A DNA stretch of 64,000 nt from Phyllobacterium sp. YR531 (lineage in GTDB: Bacteria > Pseudomonadota > Alphaproteobacteria > Rhizobiales > Rhizobiaceae): the NCBI RefSeq assembly GCF_000282595.1, contig NZ_AKIZ01000023.1, positions 62,001 through 126,000 on the forward strand, given 5' to 3'. Positions 18,175 to 26,018 of this stretch are shown here, piece by piece (positions within the stretch are counted from its first letter, which is position 1; the number at the start of each line of letters is the position of its first letter). The notes below the pieces were generated by a model that was not told where the DNA came from, ran no database searches, and saw nothing but the letters and a program-made list of their open reading frames with translations. The translations under genes and the position numbers were made by a program.

Positions 18175-19251
18175 CTATCGAGGCTCCAGCGCCACCGTTT
18201 TTATAATCGCAAAAACCGTCATTCCCTGCCGTAATGACAAGTGCTCACTGGCAAGCGTTGTTATCCGGGAAAGCAAGGGCGTCCCACGGCAGTCAATATG
18301 AACATCCATGGTTCCTTCGCTGTTGGAAAGTATAGATGTAATTTTTCCTTCAAGAACGTTGAGAGCACTTATGCCTTGAGGATGAATTGTCGAAAGCATC
18401 ACATCTTTTGCCAAAATATACATTCGTATTGTTTTTCCGACGCCAATGTCGGCACCGGAAATGAACAATTGAGAGGAATTGGCTTCAATCGTGCTCAGAT
18501 TATGCTTTGGATCGTACCGCGTAACCTTTCCTTCTATCAGTGTCCCCGCTTCTTTCCTGCCCTGCACGGACGAAACAGAAGATTGATTCAAGACATCAGC
18601 GACCTCACCCGCCGCACCAACACTACCATTTGCGAGAACGACAACTTTGTCGGCCAACCTCGCAACCTCCCGCACAGAATGGCTGACATAAATGATCGGA
18701 ATATTCATCCGATCACGGAGTGCCTCAAGATAGGGCAAGATCTCCTCTTTTCGCGCTTCATCCAATGCTGCAAGCGGCTCATCCATCAACAATAGCCGCG
18801 GCGATGAAAGAAGCGCCCTGCCAATGGCGACGCGCTGTTTTTCACCACCCGAGAGATTCCCCGGGCGACGATCAAGCAAAGCATTCAATCCAAGCAAATC
18901 AACGACGGTATGAAAATTATCAACGTGCCTGGATTTTCCGGCGAACCATCGGCCATATTTGAGGTTTTGGCTGACCGATAAATGGGGAAACAATCTATCA
19001 TCCTGAAAAACAACACCAAATTGACGTTTATGGCGGGGAATATATACTTTCCTGCTGGTATCAACGACCACCTCGCCATCGAAAATGATGCGCCCTTCAT
19101 CCGGTCGACTCAAACCCGCGAGCATACGTATTACTGAAGTTTTTCCTGAACCGGATGGCCCGAATAACGCAGTTACGCCGCCATCAGACGTAAATGCCAC
19201 ATCCAGCTGAAAAGCGCCCAATTTACCACGTGCTTCAAATTCCAGCCTCAT
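18175..19251 (-). CDS. modC: Molybdate ABC transporter ATP-binding protein ModC
   Basis: ATPase of the molybdate importer, 358 residues. It has Walker A GPSGSGKTS, Q-loop region VVFQDDRLFPH, ABC signature LSGGEKQRVAIGRA and Walker B LLLMDEPLAALD. The C-terminal third is a Mop/TOBE oxyanion-binding domain (ALNVLEGKITSI onward). The start overlaps the modB stop by four bases. It is the last gene of modABC. Molybdate is needed for the molybdopterin enzymes that XdhC-type and oxidoreductase genes elsewhere in this window suggest. Confidence 0.95.
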   Translation of the reverse strand: MRLEFEARGKLGAFQLDVAFTSDGGVTALFGPSGSGKTSVIRMLAGLSRPDEGRIIFDGEVVVDTSRKVYIPRHKRQFGVVFQDDRLFPHLSVSQNLKYGRWFAGKSRHVDNFHTVVDLLGLNALLDRRPGNLSGGEKQRVAIGRALLSSPRLLLMDEPLAALDEARKEEILPYLEALRDRMNIPIIYVSHSVREVARLADKVVVLANGSVGAAGEVADVLNQSSVSSVQGRKEAGTLIEGKVTRYDPKHNLSTIEANSSQLFISGADIGVGKTIRMYILAKDVMLSTIHPQGISALNVLEGKITSILSNSEGTMDVHIDCRGTPLLSRITTLASEHLSLRQGMTVFAIIKTVALEPR

Positions 19252-19967
19252 GATGCTGTCACTTTACGCCCAACGAGATAGGCCATGAATTCCGAAGCCA
19301 TGAGGGCAGCCATGGAAATGATCACAGAAATAATGGTCAATCTGAATGCCCCGGCGTCCCCGCCGGGTACTTGGGTGAACGTGTAGATCGCTGCAGATAG
19401 GGTCTGTGTTTCGCCGGGAATATTCGAAACAAAGGTGATTGTTGCGCCAAACTCTCCCATGGCCTTGGCAAATGAGAGGATCATTCCCGCAATGATGCCC
19501 GGCAAAACCAAAGGCAAAGTTACCGTCAGAAAGACCCAGACAGGGCTTGCGCCCAGCGTAGAAGCTGCGTCTTCCAATCCCCGATCCACCGCCTCTATTG
19601 AAAGGCGTATACTTCGGACCATTAACGGAAAGCCCATGACAGCACAGGCCAACGCGGCACCGGTCCATTTAAAAGAAAGAACGATTCCGAGATGCTCGGC
19701 CAGAAACGCACCTACGGGCCCTCTTCTGCCAAAAAGGACGAGCAAAATAAATCCGGTAACGACTGGCGGCAAAATGAGTGGAAGGTGAACAAGGCCGTTT
19801 AAAAGAGACTTTCCCCAAAAACGGCCTCTGGCCAATAACAAACCAACGGCAATACCAAAAGGCAAACTGGCAATCATTGCCACACTGGCAATGCGTAAAC
19901 TAAGGTGAACCGCCGTCCATTCCTCTTTGCTTAACGAAAACCAATCCAATCGAGAGCTCGCTATCAT
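19248..19967 (-). CDS. modB: Molybdate ABC transporter permease ModB
   Basis: A 239-residue inner-membrane permease with five to six helices. The EAA-loop motif that docks ModC is present as DAASTLGASPVWVFLTVTLP, followed by GIIAGMILSFAKAMGEFGAT, both standard for ModB/CysT-type permeases. It starts 30 bases after modA and overlaps modC by four bases, so the three subunits are translated from one mRNA. Confidence 0.95.
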   Translation of the reverse strand: MIASSRLDWFSLSKEEWTAVHLSLRIASVAMIASLPFGIAVGLLLARGRFWGKSLLNGLVHLPLILPPVVTGFILLVLFGRRGPVGAFLAEHLGIVLSFKWTGAALACAVMGFPLMVRSIRLSIEAVDRGLEDAASTLGASPVWVFLTVTLPLVLPGIIAGMILSFAKAMGEFGATITFVSNIPGETQTLSAAIYTFTQVPGGDAGAFRLTIISVIISMAALMASEFMAYLVGRKVTAS

Positions 19968-19997
19968 TTTTGCAAAGCTCTCAACCGGAGCCAGCCA

Positions 19998-20792
19998 TTA
20001 CTTCAATACAGTGAAACCCTGTTTCTCGAACAGTGGCACAGCTTTGTCGGATTTTATATAATCGAGCAGTGAAATGGCATCAGCATTCTTGCTGTCTGCC
20101 AGAACCGCTATTGGATAGACGATCGGCTTGTGGCTATCTTCAGGAAATGTGCCGACGATAGCCACTTCCTTGTCAGCCGCAGCATCGGTTTTATAGACAA
20201 TTCCGTACGGCGCCTCTCCTCGGGAAACAAGCAGCAACGCAGCGCGTACACTTTCCGCACCGGCAATCCTGCTTTCAACGGATGGCCAGATACCCAAGGA
20301 TTCCAGCGCCGCTTTTCCATACTTACCAGCCGGTACAGTATCAACAGCGCCCATAGCCAATCGGCCATCGCCAATAAGCTTTGACAGATCAAGCCCCTTT
20401 TTGATTTCAACAGGTTCAGCATTGTCTTTCGGAGCTACAAGAACGATGCTGTTGCCGAGGAGGCTTTTGCGGGTGGCCTCGTTGATAAGCTTCTTTTCAG
20501 CAAGATAGTCCATCCAATCCAAATCAGCGGATATGAAAATATCAGCTGGCGCCCCGGACTCAATTTGCTTGGCCAATGCTGAACTCGCAGCGTAAGAGGC
20601 CGTCACATCCTTACCGGTATCGGCTTTCCAGGCAGCTGCCACATCATCGATAGCGTTTTTCAGACTCGCAGCAGCAAATACAGTTACTTTCTCAGCTGCA
20701 TAAGATGGCCACACTTGAAGCGGTGTCGCCAGCCAAAAAACCGTTAGTACCGTCGCCGTACGCTTGACCCATTTATGCCATTCTACGTTCAT
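19998..20792 (-). CDS. modA: Molybdate-binding periplasmic protein ModA
   Basis: Periplasmic receptor of 264 residues with an N-terminal signal peptide of about 33 residues (hydrophobic ATVLTVFWLATPLQVW, cut near YAA). The mature protein begins with the ModA pattern EKVTVFAAASLKNAIDDVAA, whose serine and backbone amides bind the oxyanion, and contains GAPADIFISADLDWMDYL. First gene of modABC. I looked for a ModE operator upstream and found no properly oriented pair of half-sites. Confidence 0.95.
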   Translation of the reverse strand: MNVEWHKWVKRTATVLTVFWLATPLQVWPSYAAEKVTVFAAASLKNAIDDVAAAWKADTGKDVTASYAASSALAKQIESGAPADIFISADLDWMDYLAEKKLINEATRKSLLGNSIVLVAPKDNAEPVEIKKGLDLSKLIGDGRLAMGAVDTVPAGKYGKAALESLGIWPSVESRIAGAESVRAALLLVSRGEAPYGIVYKTDAAADKEVAIVGTFPEDSHKPIVYPIAVLADSKNADAISLLDYIKSDKAVPLFEKQGFTVLK

Positions 20793-20887
20793 TTGAATTC
20801 TCTCTTTTGTCCCACCGTAATATTTTTATGGATATATCGGTAAGCGGAGAATAGCGAGCGTTATATTTGACAAAATACAACACAAAA

Positions 20888-20916
20888 GCGTCCCACGATT
20901 TTGAACAGTGGGACGC
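20888..20916 (-). terminator. Terminator of the DUF6481 gene
   Basis: GCGTCCCAC (20888-20896) and GTGGGACGC (20908-20916) make a nine-base-pair stem. On the minus strand it is followed by TTTTGTGTTG. It lies 27 bases past the DUF6481 stop and separates this gene from modABC. Confidence 0.8.
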
Positions 20917-20942
20917 GATGGACTAGCTGAAAAGGGTTTGTT

Positions 20943-21305
20943 TTAGCGCTGTTTTGCTTTGCGGGCCGCGTAACGGCGGTCACGTTCTGCCTTGCGCTCG
21001 GCTTCGTCCAAGAGAACCTTGGCAATACGATTCTTCGCTTCAGCTGCCTGCGCTTCTGCCTCAGCTGCCGCAGCTTCTGCACGAGCCTGAGCTTCCGCTA
21101 GCTTGCGTTCTTCTTCCAGTTTGGCCAAACGGTCACGTTCAGCTTTTCTTGCTTCACGCGCAGCAATGATGGCTTCACGTTCAGCACGCTTGGCAATGAC
21201 TTTTGGATCATCAGCCTTCGGCGCTGATTCAAATTTCTTTAGCAGAAGCTTTTTCGCTTCAATCGCCGCGGTGCGGCGGTCGTTCAATTCTTTAAGATTT
21301 TTCAA
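20943..21305 (-). CDS. DUF6481 family protein, charged coiled-coil
   Basis: About 120 residues, mostly Ala, Glu, Arg and Lys, forming one long helix with a coiled-coil character (repeats such as AEAAAAEAEAQAAEAKN). The N-terminal KNLKELNDRRTAAIEAKK resembles DUF6481 proteins that sit beside cold-shock genes in Rhizobiales. No ATG is available: I choose TTG 21305, which has an AGGA ten bases upstream; a TTG at 21329 would add eight residues. It lies downstream of the cold-shock gene, with a hairpin between them. No function is known. Confidence 0.75.
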   Translation of the reverse strand: MKNLKELNDRRTAAIEAKKLLLKKFESAPKADDPKVIAKRAEREAIIAAREARKAERDRLAKLEEERKLAEAQARAEAAAAEAEAQAAEAKNRIAKVLLDEAERKAERDRRYAARKAKQR

Positions 21306-21359
21306 TAGAAAGTAGTCCTGTCGTTGCAAACAATTGGCATTTCAATTGCCGTTCGATGG

Positions 21360-21386
21360 AAAGGCTGGACATGAAGCCCAGCCTTT
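21360..21386. terminator. Hairpin between cold-shock gene and DUF6481 gene
   Basis: AAAGGCTGG (21360-21368) pairs with CCAGCCTTT (21378-21386). It lies about 50 bases after the cold-shock stop. The U tract on the minus strand is only the stem's own TTT, so termination is probably partial. Confidence 0.5.
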
Positions 21387-21435
21387 CTGTTTGTCGTAGC
21401 ATGAAATTCGCTGACAGCGAATACCGCTGTCGTTA

Positions 21436-21645
21436 TTATACAGCCGCGAGCTGATCAGCCGACATCTTGCCGGACTTCTTGTCGCGAACCAGTTCATAGC
21501 TGATCTTCTGGCCTTCAACTATATTGCGCAATCCAGCGCGCTCAACCGCTGAGATGTGAACAAAAGCATCTGTTCCGCCGTCATCTGGCTGAATGAAACC
21601 GAAACCCTTTGTCGAGTCGAACCATTTAACTGTACCTGTGGCCAT
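21436..21645 (-). CDS. Cold-shock domain protein (CspA family)
   Basis: A 69-residue OB-fold single-strand nucleic-acid binder. RNP1 is KGFGFI and RNP2 is DAFVHIS, preceded by TGTVKWFDS. These proteins act as RNA chaperones or antiterminators. ATG 21645 is preceded by GGAGG; the eleven extra upstream codons are not typical. The DUF6481 gene follows on the same strand. Confidence 0.96.
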   Translation of the reverse strand: MATGTVKWFDSTKGFGFIQPDDGGTDAFVHISAVERAGLRNIVEGQKISYELVRDKKSGKMSADQLAAV

Positions 21646-21850
21646 GATGGACCTCCGTCTAGCAACAAAAACTGGCACCCGTTTGCACAGGAGCCTCTAA
21701 TTAATCGAGTTTTGAAGAAGGAGTTTGTCGAAGCGCGAAACGCGTAAAACAAAGTCAGACGATCCAAAATCCAATGCTTCTATTTACAGTCCGAACCCTC
21801 AAGGATCAACCCACACCCGGATTTGTTTTACGCTGTAAATTTTCGCTCGA

Positions 21851-22165
21851 TTATCTCCGTACAAGCTCATGAAATTCGTCGCGCTGACCGGCAACTTCTG
21901 TTGCCACGACCAACGCGAGTTGCTTTTCGTCGAAAAGCTCGAACCATTCATCCCAATCTACCAACCGGGGACTGCCCAACGCATCTGGCCGGTCAGAGCC
22001 ATTAGCGTCATTGTCTTCATATGCCTGCTGTCCGAATTCTATCATCAGCACAGGTTCAGTTATGCCGATTAACTCCGCCGCGTCACGTATGACAGGCACA
22101 CCCGCGCGAGCCCCGGCCCAATCCTGAATAGCTTGGTGATCTGTAAGCAATGTTGTTTCGGTCAT
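21851..22165 (-). CDS. Conserved hypothetical protein, 104 residues
   Basis: A small acidic soluble protein with a good CAGGAG ribosome-binding site. It opens TETTLLTDHQAIQDWAGARA and ends with DWDEWFELFDEKQLALVVA, a pattern I recall from short uncharacterised proteins of Rhizobiales. No catalytic motif, signal peptide or membrane segment is seen. It is monocistronic and diverges from the PQQ-type dehydrogenase gene. Confidence 0.75.
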   Translation of the reverse strand: MTETTLLTDHQAIQDWAGARAGVPVIRDAAELIGITEPVLMIEFGQQAYEDNDANGSDRPDALGSPRLVDWDEWFELFDEKQLALVVATEVAGQRDEFHELVRR

Positions 22166-22290
22166 TTATGGTCTCCTGTCCGGATTGAACGTTGTTGTCG
22201 CAATCGGGTTCCACGGGGCATAATCATTTGGCAGGGAACACTCGTGCTTTATGAGCATTATGGTGTAGTTCTCCATCAAAGGATAAATCG

Positions 22291-23622
22291 ATGAAAACTC
22301 TTGCTAAAGTTGTGTTGGTACTTGCTGTACTTGCGGGACTTGGCGCCGGTGGCGTCTATTTCTACTCACAGGAATCGGCAACAGTCGCAATCGAACAGGG
22401 CTACGGTCCTAATCCCACGCTCCCAGCGCCTAATCCCAAACCCATCCCGACTGTGAATATTGCGAAGGCGAGTAAATGGCCTGAAGGTGTCACGCCGAAA
22501 GCCGCACCAGGGTTAAAGGTCAATGCGCTAGCCAAAGATCTCGATCACCCTCGCATGATCCATGTCCTTCCAAATGGCGATGTTCTCGTCGCGGAAAGCA
22601 ACGCACCCGCCAAGGAAGAACAAGGGTTCAGTATCCGAAACTGGGTGATGGGTCTCGTAATGGGACGGGCCGGTGCAACAGTTAAAAGCGCAGATCGCAT
22701 TACATTGTTGCGAGATGCCGACAATGATGGCGTAGCAGAGATGCGAAAAACCTTCCTGCAAGGCCTGCATTCGCCGTTTGGCATGACGCTTGCGAACGGA
22801 AAACTGTACGTAGCCAACGCCGACAGTATTATCGCGGTGCCTTATGCAGATGGCGATACCGAATCCACGGCTACGCCAGAAAAAATTGCCGACCTACCTG
22901 GCGGCCCTATCAATCATCACTGGACAAAAGACGTGATTGCAAGTGCCGATGGCACTAAGCTTTATGCAACCGTTGGCTCAAACAGCAATGTTGGTGAAAA
23001 TGGTATGGATGCCGAAAAAGACCGGGCTGGCATTCTGGAAATTGATCTTGCCACGGGAAAACAGCGCGTATTTGCTTCAGGGTTACGTAATCCCAACGGC
23101 ATTTCCTGGAATCCTGACAGCGGCGAATTATGGGTAGCTGTCAACGAGCGTGATGAAATCGGCAGCGATCTAGTGCCGGACTATATGACATCAGTTAAGG
23201 ACGGTGGATTCTATGGATGGCCATATAGTTATTACGGCCAGAACGTCGATGTCAGGGTCAAACCTCAAAACCCGGAATTGGTCGCGAAAGCTATCAAGCC
23301 CGACTACGCCCTTGGCCCACACACAGCATCGCTCGGCCTTACCTTCAACACGGCTGCTTTACTGGGATCGGAATATCAAAGCGGCGCTTTCGTTGGTCAG
23401 CATGGATCATGGAACAGAAAGCCAAGGAGTGGATACAAAGTGATCTACGTACCCTTCGCTAATGGAAAGCCAAACGGGGAGCCGAAGGACATACTGACTG
23501 GATTTATAAGCGATAAAGACGAAGCTCTCGGCAGGCCGGTCGGCGTTGCAATCGCCAAAACTGGTGCGCTGTTGGTTGCAGATGATGTGGGTAATACGAT
23601 TTGGCGTGTCGTGCCTGAATAG
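22291..23622 (+). CDS. PQQ-dependent sugar/sorbosone dehydrogenase-like protein
   Basis: A 443-residue exported protein: an N-terminal membrane anchor or signal (about residues 4-25), a Pro-rich linker, then a six-bladed beta-propeller of the GSDH/sorbosone dehydrogenase family. Recognisable blades contain HPRMIHVLPNGDVLVAES, ASGLRNPNGISWNPDSGELW, GQHGSWNRKPRSGYKVIYVP and GRPVGVAIAKTGALLVADD. Family members oxidise aldoses or sorbosone in the periplasm with PQQ and pass electrons to the respiratory chain. Many homologues have no proven substrate, and no PQQ synthesis gene lies in this window. Confidence 0.85.
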   Translation: MKTLAKVVLVLAVLAGLGAGGVYFYSQESATVAIEQGYGPNPTLPAPNPKPIPTVNIAKASKWPEGVTPKAAPGLKVNALAKDLDHPRMIHVLPNGDVLVAESNAPAKEEQGFSIRNWVMGLVMGRAGATVKSADRITLLRDADNDGVAEMRKTFLQGLHSPFGMTLANGKLYVANADSIIAVPYADGDTESTATPEKIADLPGGPINHHWTKDVIASADGTKLYATVGSNSNVGENGMDAEKDRAGILEIDLATGKQRVFASGLRNPNGISWNPDSGELWVAVNERDEIGSDLVPDYMTSVKDGGFYGWPYSYYGQNVDVRVKPQNPELVAKAIKPDYALGPHTASLGLTFNTAALLGSEYQSGAFVGQHGSWNRKPRSGYKVIYVPFANGKPNGEPKDILTGFISDKDEALGRPVGVAIAKTGALLVADDVGNTIWRVVPE

Positions 23623-23666
23623 GTTGAAAAGCAGACAGAGCGCTGATGTAAGGCAATCTCTTCATT

Positions 23667-24425
23667 TTAGCCGGAAGAGTTGGCTAGGGCTGCAATCCAA
23701 GACCTGACATCATTTGCCGAATTAACCTCATATTGCGCATCGCTTTGAAAAAGCGGTGTGCCTACTCTGACAGAACGACCATTTGATCCGTTGACAAACC
23801 GGAACATTGCTTCATCTGTAAGATCATCGCCAATGGCTAGTGGGCGCCTGCCCTTATAGGGTGCCGTACTCATGAAATCTGCAATAGCAGAACCCTTATC
23901 CGTGCCGGATGGAAGCAATTCAACCACCATCTTGCCGCTCTGTAGTTTCCATCCGTCTCCTAGCTTGGAGTGGATTGTCGACAGTGTTGCCTGCACGGCT
24001 CTTTCTGCCTCTGGCACTTGCCGATAATGCACCGCAATGGCCAATCCCTTATCTTCGATGATGGTTTGCGGCCAACGCAGAGTTAACTTTTCAAGCTCCT
24101 GTCGCGCTTCATCGAGCGCTAGCCGATCGATCAGTTTCGTCGCCTGATGCCCCACACCGTCTCTCACTTCCGAGCCATGCATGCCGGCGATAGGAAATTG
24201 AAACGGCGCAAACATTGCATCTGCGGACTCAATAGAGCGCCCGGTCACCAAGGCCATTGCGCCATCAAGCTGTTTGTAAAGAGACGATAAGTGCTCGGGC
24301 AAGACTTCCGGTACAATGATGCCGTTCGGTGTGGGCGCAAGGTCTATCAACGTTCCATCAATGTCCAAAAACAGTGCCCATGCACGCAAGTCTGTTGGAA
24401 GTACGTCTTTTATTTCAGGTTTCAT
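23667..24425 (-). CDS. otsB: Trehalose-6-phosphate phosphatase
   Basis: Removes phosphate from trehalose 6-phosphate. A 252-residue HAD phosphatase: motif I FLDIDGTLIDLAP (first Asp nucleophile), motif II ALVTGRS, and C-terminal motif IGDDLTDEAMFRFV. The gene is divergent from otsA with a 149-base gap, so both halves of the pathway can respond to one control region. Converges on the sugar dehydrogenase gene. Confidence 0.95.
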   Translation of the reverse strand: MKPEIKDVLPTDLRAWALFLDIDGTLIDLAPTPNGIIVPEVLPEHLSSLYKQLDGAMALVTGRSIESADAMFAPFQFPIAGMHGSEVRDGVGHQATKLIDRLALDEARQELEKLTLRWPQTIIEDKGLAIAVHYRQVPEAERAVQATLSTIHSKLGDGWKLQSGKMVVELLPSGTDKGSAIADFMSTAPYKGRRPLAIGDDLTDEAMFRFVNGSNGRSVRVGTPLFQSDAQYEVNSANDVRSWIAALANSSG

Positions 24426-24574
24426 AATAGATATTTTTTGCCGTTTTTTGAGTTCAGCTTCTCTAATTCAACTCTACAGGAGGCAAATTGTTCAATCGCC
24501 CTGCCCAATCAAATTGGGAACCATCTGCGCCTGAACGGGTTGGACCTACCTGACACAAATGCAAGGGACTTATT

Positions 24575-25999
24575 ATGGGACGGTTGGTTGTTGTTTCAAA
24601 CCGAACGGCAAATCTCGCCAAGAAAACGCAGGCGGGTGGATTAACAGTTGGAATTGTCGACGCGTTGAAGAGCCAAGGCGGTCTTTGGATGGGATGGAAC
24701 GGGCGCATCGCTGACGATGCATCGGCAACCCAAAGCGAGAAGCATGACAATGTCACCACCTTGACAACGTCATTGACGCCTGAAGAACACGAAAAATACT
24801 ATCTCGGATTCTCTAACAAGGTGCTTTGGCCGGCCTTTCATTACCGGCTGGATTTAATGGACTACAGGACCGAATTTGCAGACAGTTATGCATCGGTCAA
24901 CGAACGGTTTGCTGCAATACTGGTTCCGCAACTTGAGCCCGACGATGTTATCTGGATTCATGACTATCATATGATCCCCATGGCTGCGGAACTGCGCAAA
25001 AATGGTTGTGAGAACAAGATCGGCTTCTTCCTGCACATCCCATTTCCTTCCGTTGATGTATTCTCGGCAGTTCCGCGGCACGAATGGCTGCGGTTCTGTC
25101 TGCTTCAATATGATCTGATTGGATTCCAGACGGTAAATGATGTTCAGAATTTCCATCGATATCTCAAGGAGCACTCCGATGCGGACATTATTTCACCAGA
25201 ACTAATACGCGTAAGAGATCGAGCAATTCATGTCGGACATTTTCCTATCGGAATTGATGTCCACCAGTTTGCCCAAACTTCCGGCGAAACCGACGATGCA
25301 GTGGATTTGGAACGTATGCGCCGGAAGATGCTGAAGCGTTTCCAGATCATATCTGCAGATCGTCTCGATTATTCGAAGGGTTTGCCGCACCGGATAAAGG
25401 CATTTCGTAAATTCCTTGATCTTTACCCGGAATATCAGGGTCGTGCGGAATATCTCCAGATTGCATCGCCCTCCAGAGAAGACGTGACTGCATATGGAGA
25501 CATCAAATCAGAGCTCGAACAGCTTGCTGGCGCAGTGAATGGCAAATTTGCAGATTTCAACTGGGCGCCCATTCAATACATAAATCGAAGTATCGCTCGC
25601 GCGCAGTTGGCTCCGCTTTTCAAATCCAGTCTGATCGGTCTCATCACCCCCTTGCGTGACGGAATGAACCTCGTCGCAAAAGAATATGTTGCCGCACAGG
25701 ACGATGCCGATCCTGGAATACTCATTCTATCCAAATTCGCCGGCGCTGCTGAAGAATTGAGCGAGGCCCTTATAGTAAATCCGTACGATATCAATGACGT
25801 AGCACAGGCAATTCACAAGGCGGCGACCATGCCTTTGTCTGAGCGGCAGTCGCGTCAACGCAAACTTTTAAAGCGAGTCACCGACCGTGATGCTCAATGG
25901 TGGCAACGTGAATATCTTGACGCACTTCTGGGGCGAACTGAGCGCCCACAGCTCATACACCAGTTCACGAAACACTCCCCAATTCACCTTACGAACTAA
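24575..25999 (+). CDS. otsA: Trehalose-6-phosphate synthase
   Basis: Joins UDP-glucose and glucose 6-phosphate into trehalose 6-phosphate (GT20). The 474-residue protein has the N-terminal loop AGGLTVGIVDALK, the acceptor site WIHDYHMIPM, the donor-binding RLDYSKGLPHRIKAF and TPLRDGMNLVAKEYVAAQ, all intact. Trehalose protects against osmotic and desiccation stress. The start at 24575 follows a weak AAGG. The TreY-like gene begins 19 bases after its stop, so the two are almost surely cotranscribed. Confidence 0.96.
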   Translation: MGRLVVVSNRTANLAKKTQAGGLTVGIVDALKSQGGLWMGWNGRIADDASATQSEKHDNVTTLTTSLTPEEHEKYYLGFSNKVLWPAFHYRLDLMDYRTEFADSYASVNERFAAILVPQLEPDDVIWIHDYHMIPMAAELRKNGCENKIGFFLHIPFPSVDVFSAVPRHEWLRFCLLQYDLIGFQTVNDVQNFHRYLKEHSDADIISPELIRVRDRAIHVGHFPIGIDVHQFAQTSGETDDAVDLERMRRKMLKRFQIISADRLDYSKGLPHRIKAFRKFLDLYPEYQGRAEYLQIASPSREDVTAYGDIKSELEQLAGAVNGKFADFNWAPIQYINRSIARAQLAPLFKSSLIGLITPLRDGMNLVAKEYVAAQDDADPGILILSKFAGAAEELSEALIVNPYDINDVAQAIHKAATMPLSERQSRQRKLLKRVTDRDAQWWQREYLDALLGRTERPQLIHQFTKHSPIHLTN

Positions 26000-26018
26000 C
26001 AGAAGACTTGAAATCAGC

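Noticed and set aside
20820-20880. ModE operator upstream of modA
   Set aside because: ATATATCG and CGTTATAT half-sites exist, but their order and 20-base distance do not fit the CGNTATAT-N-ATATAACG arrangement.
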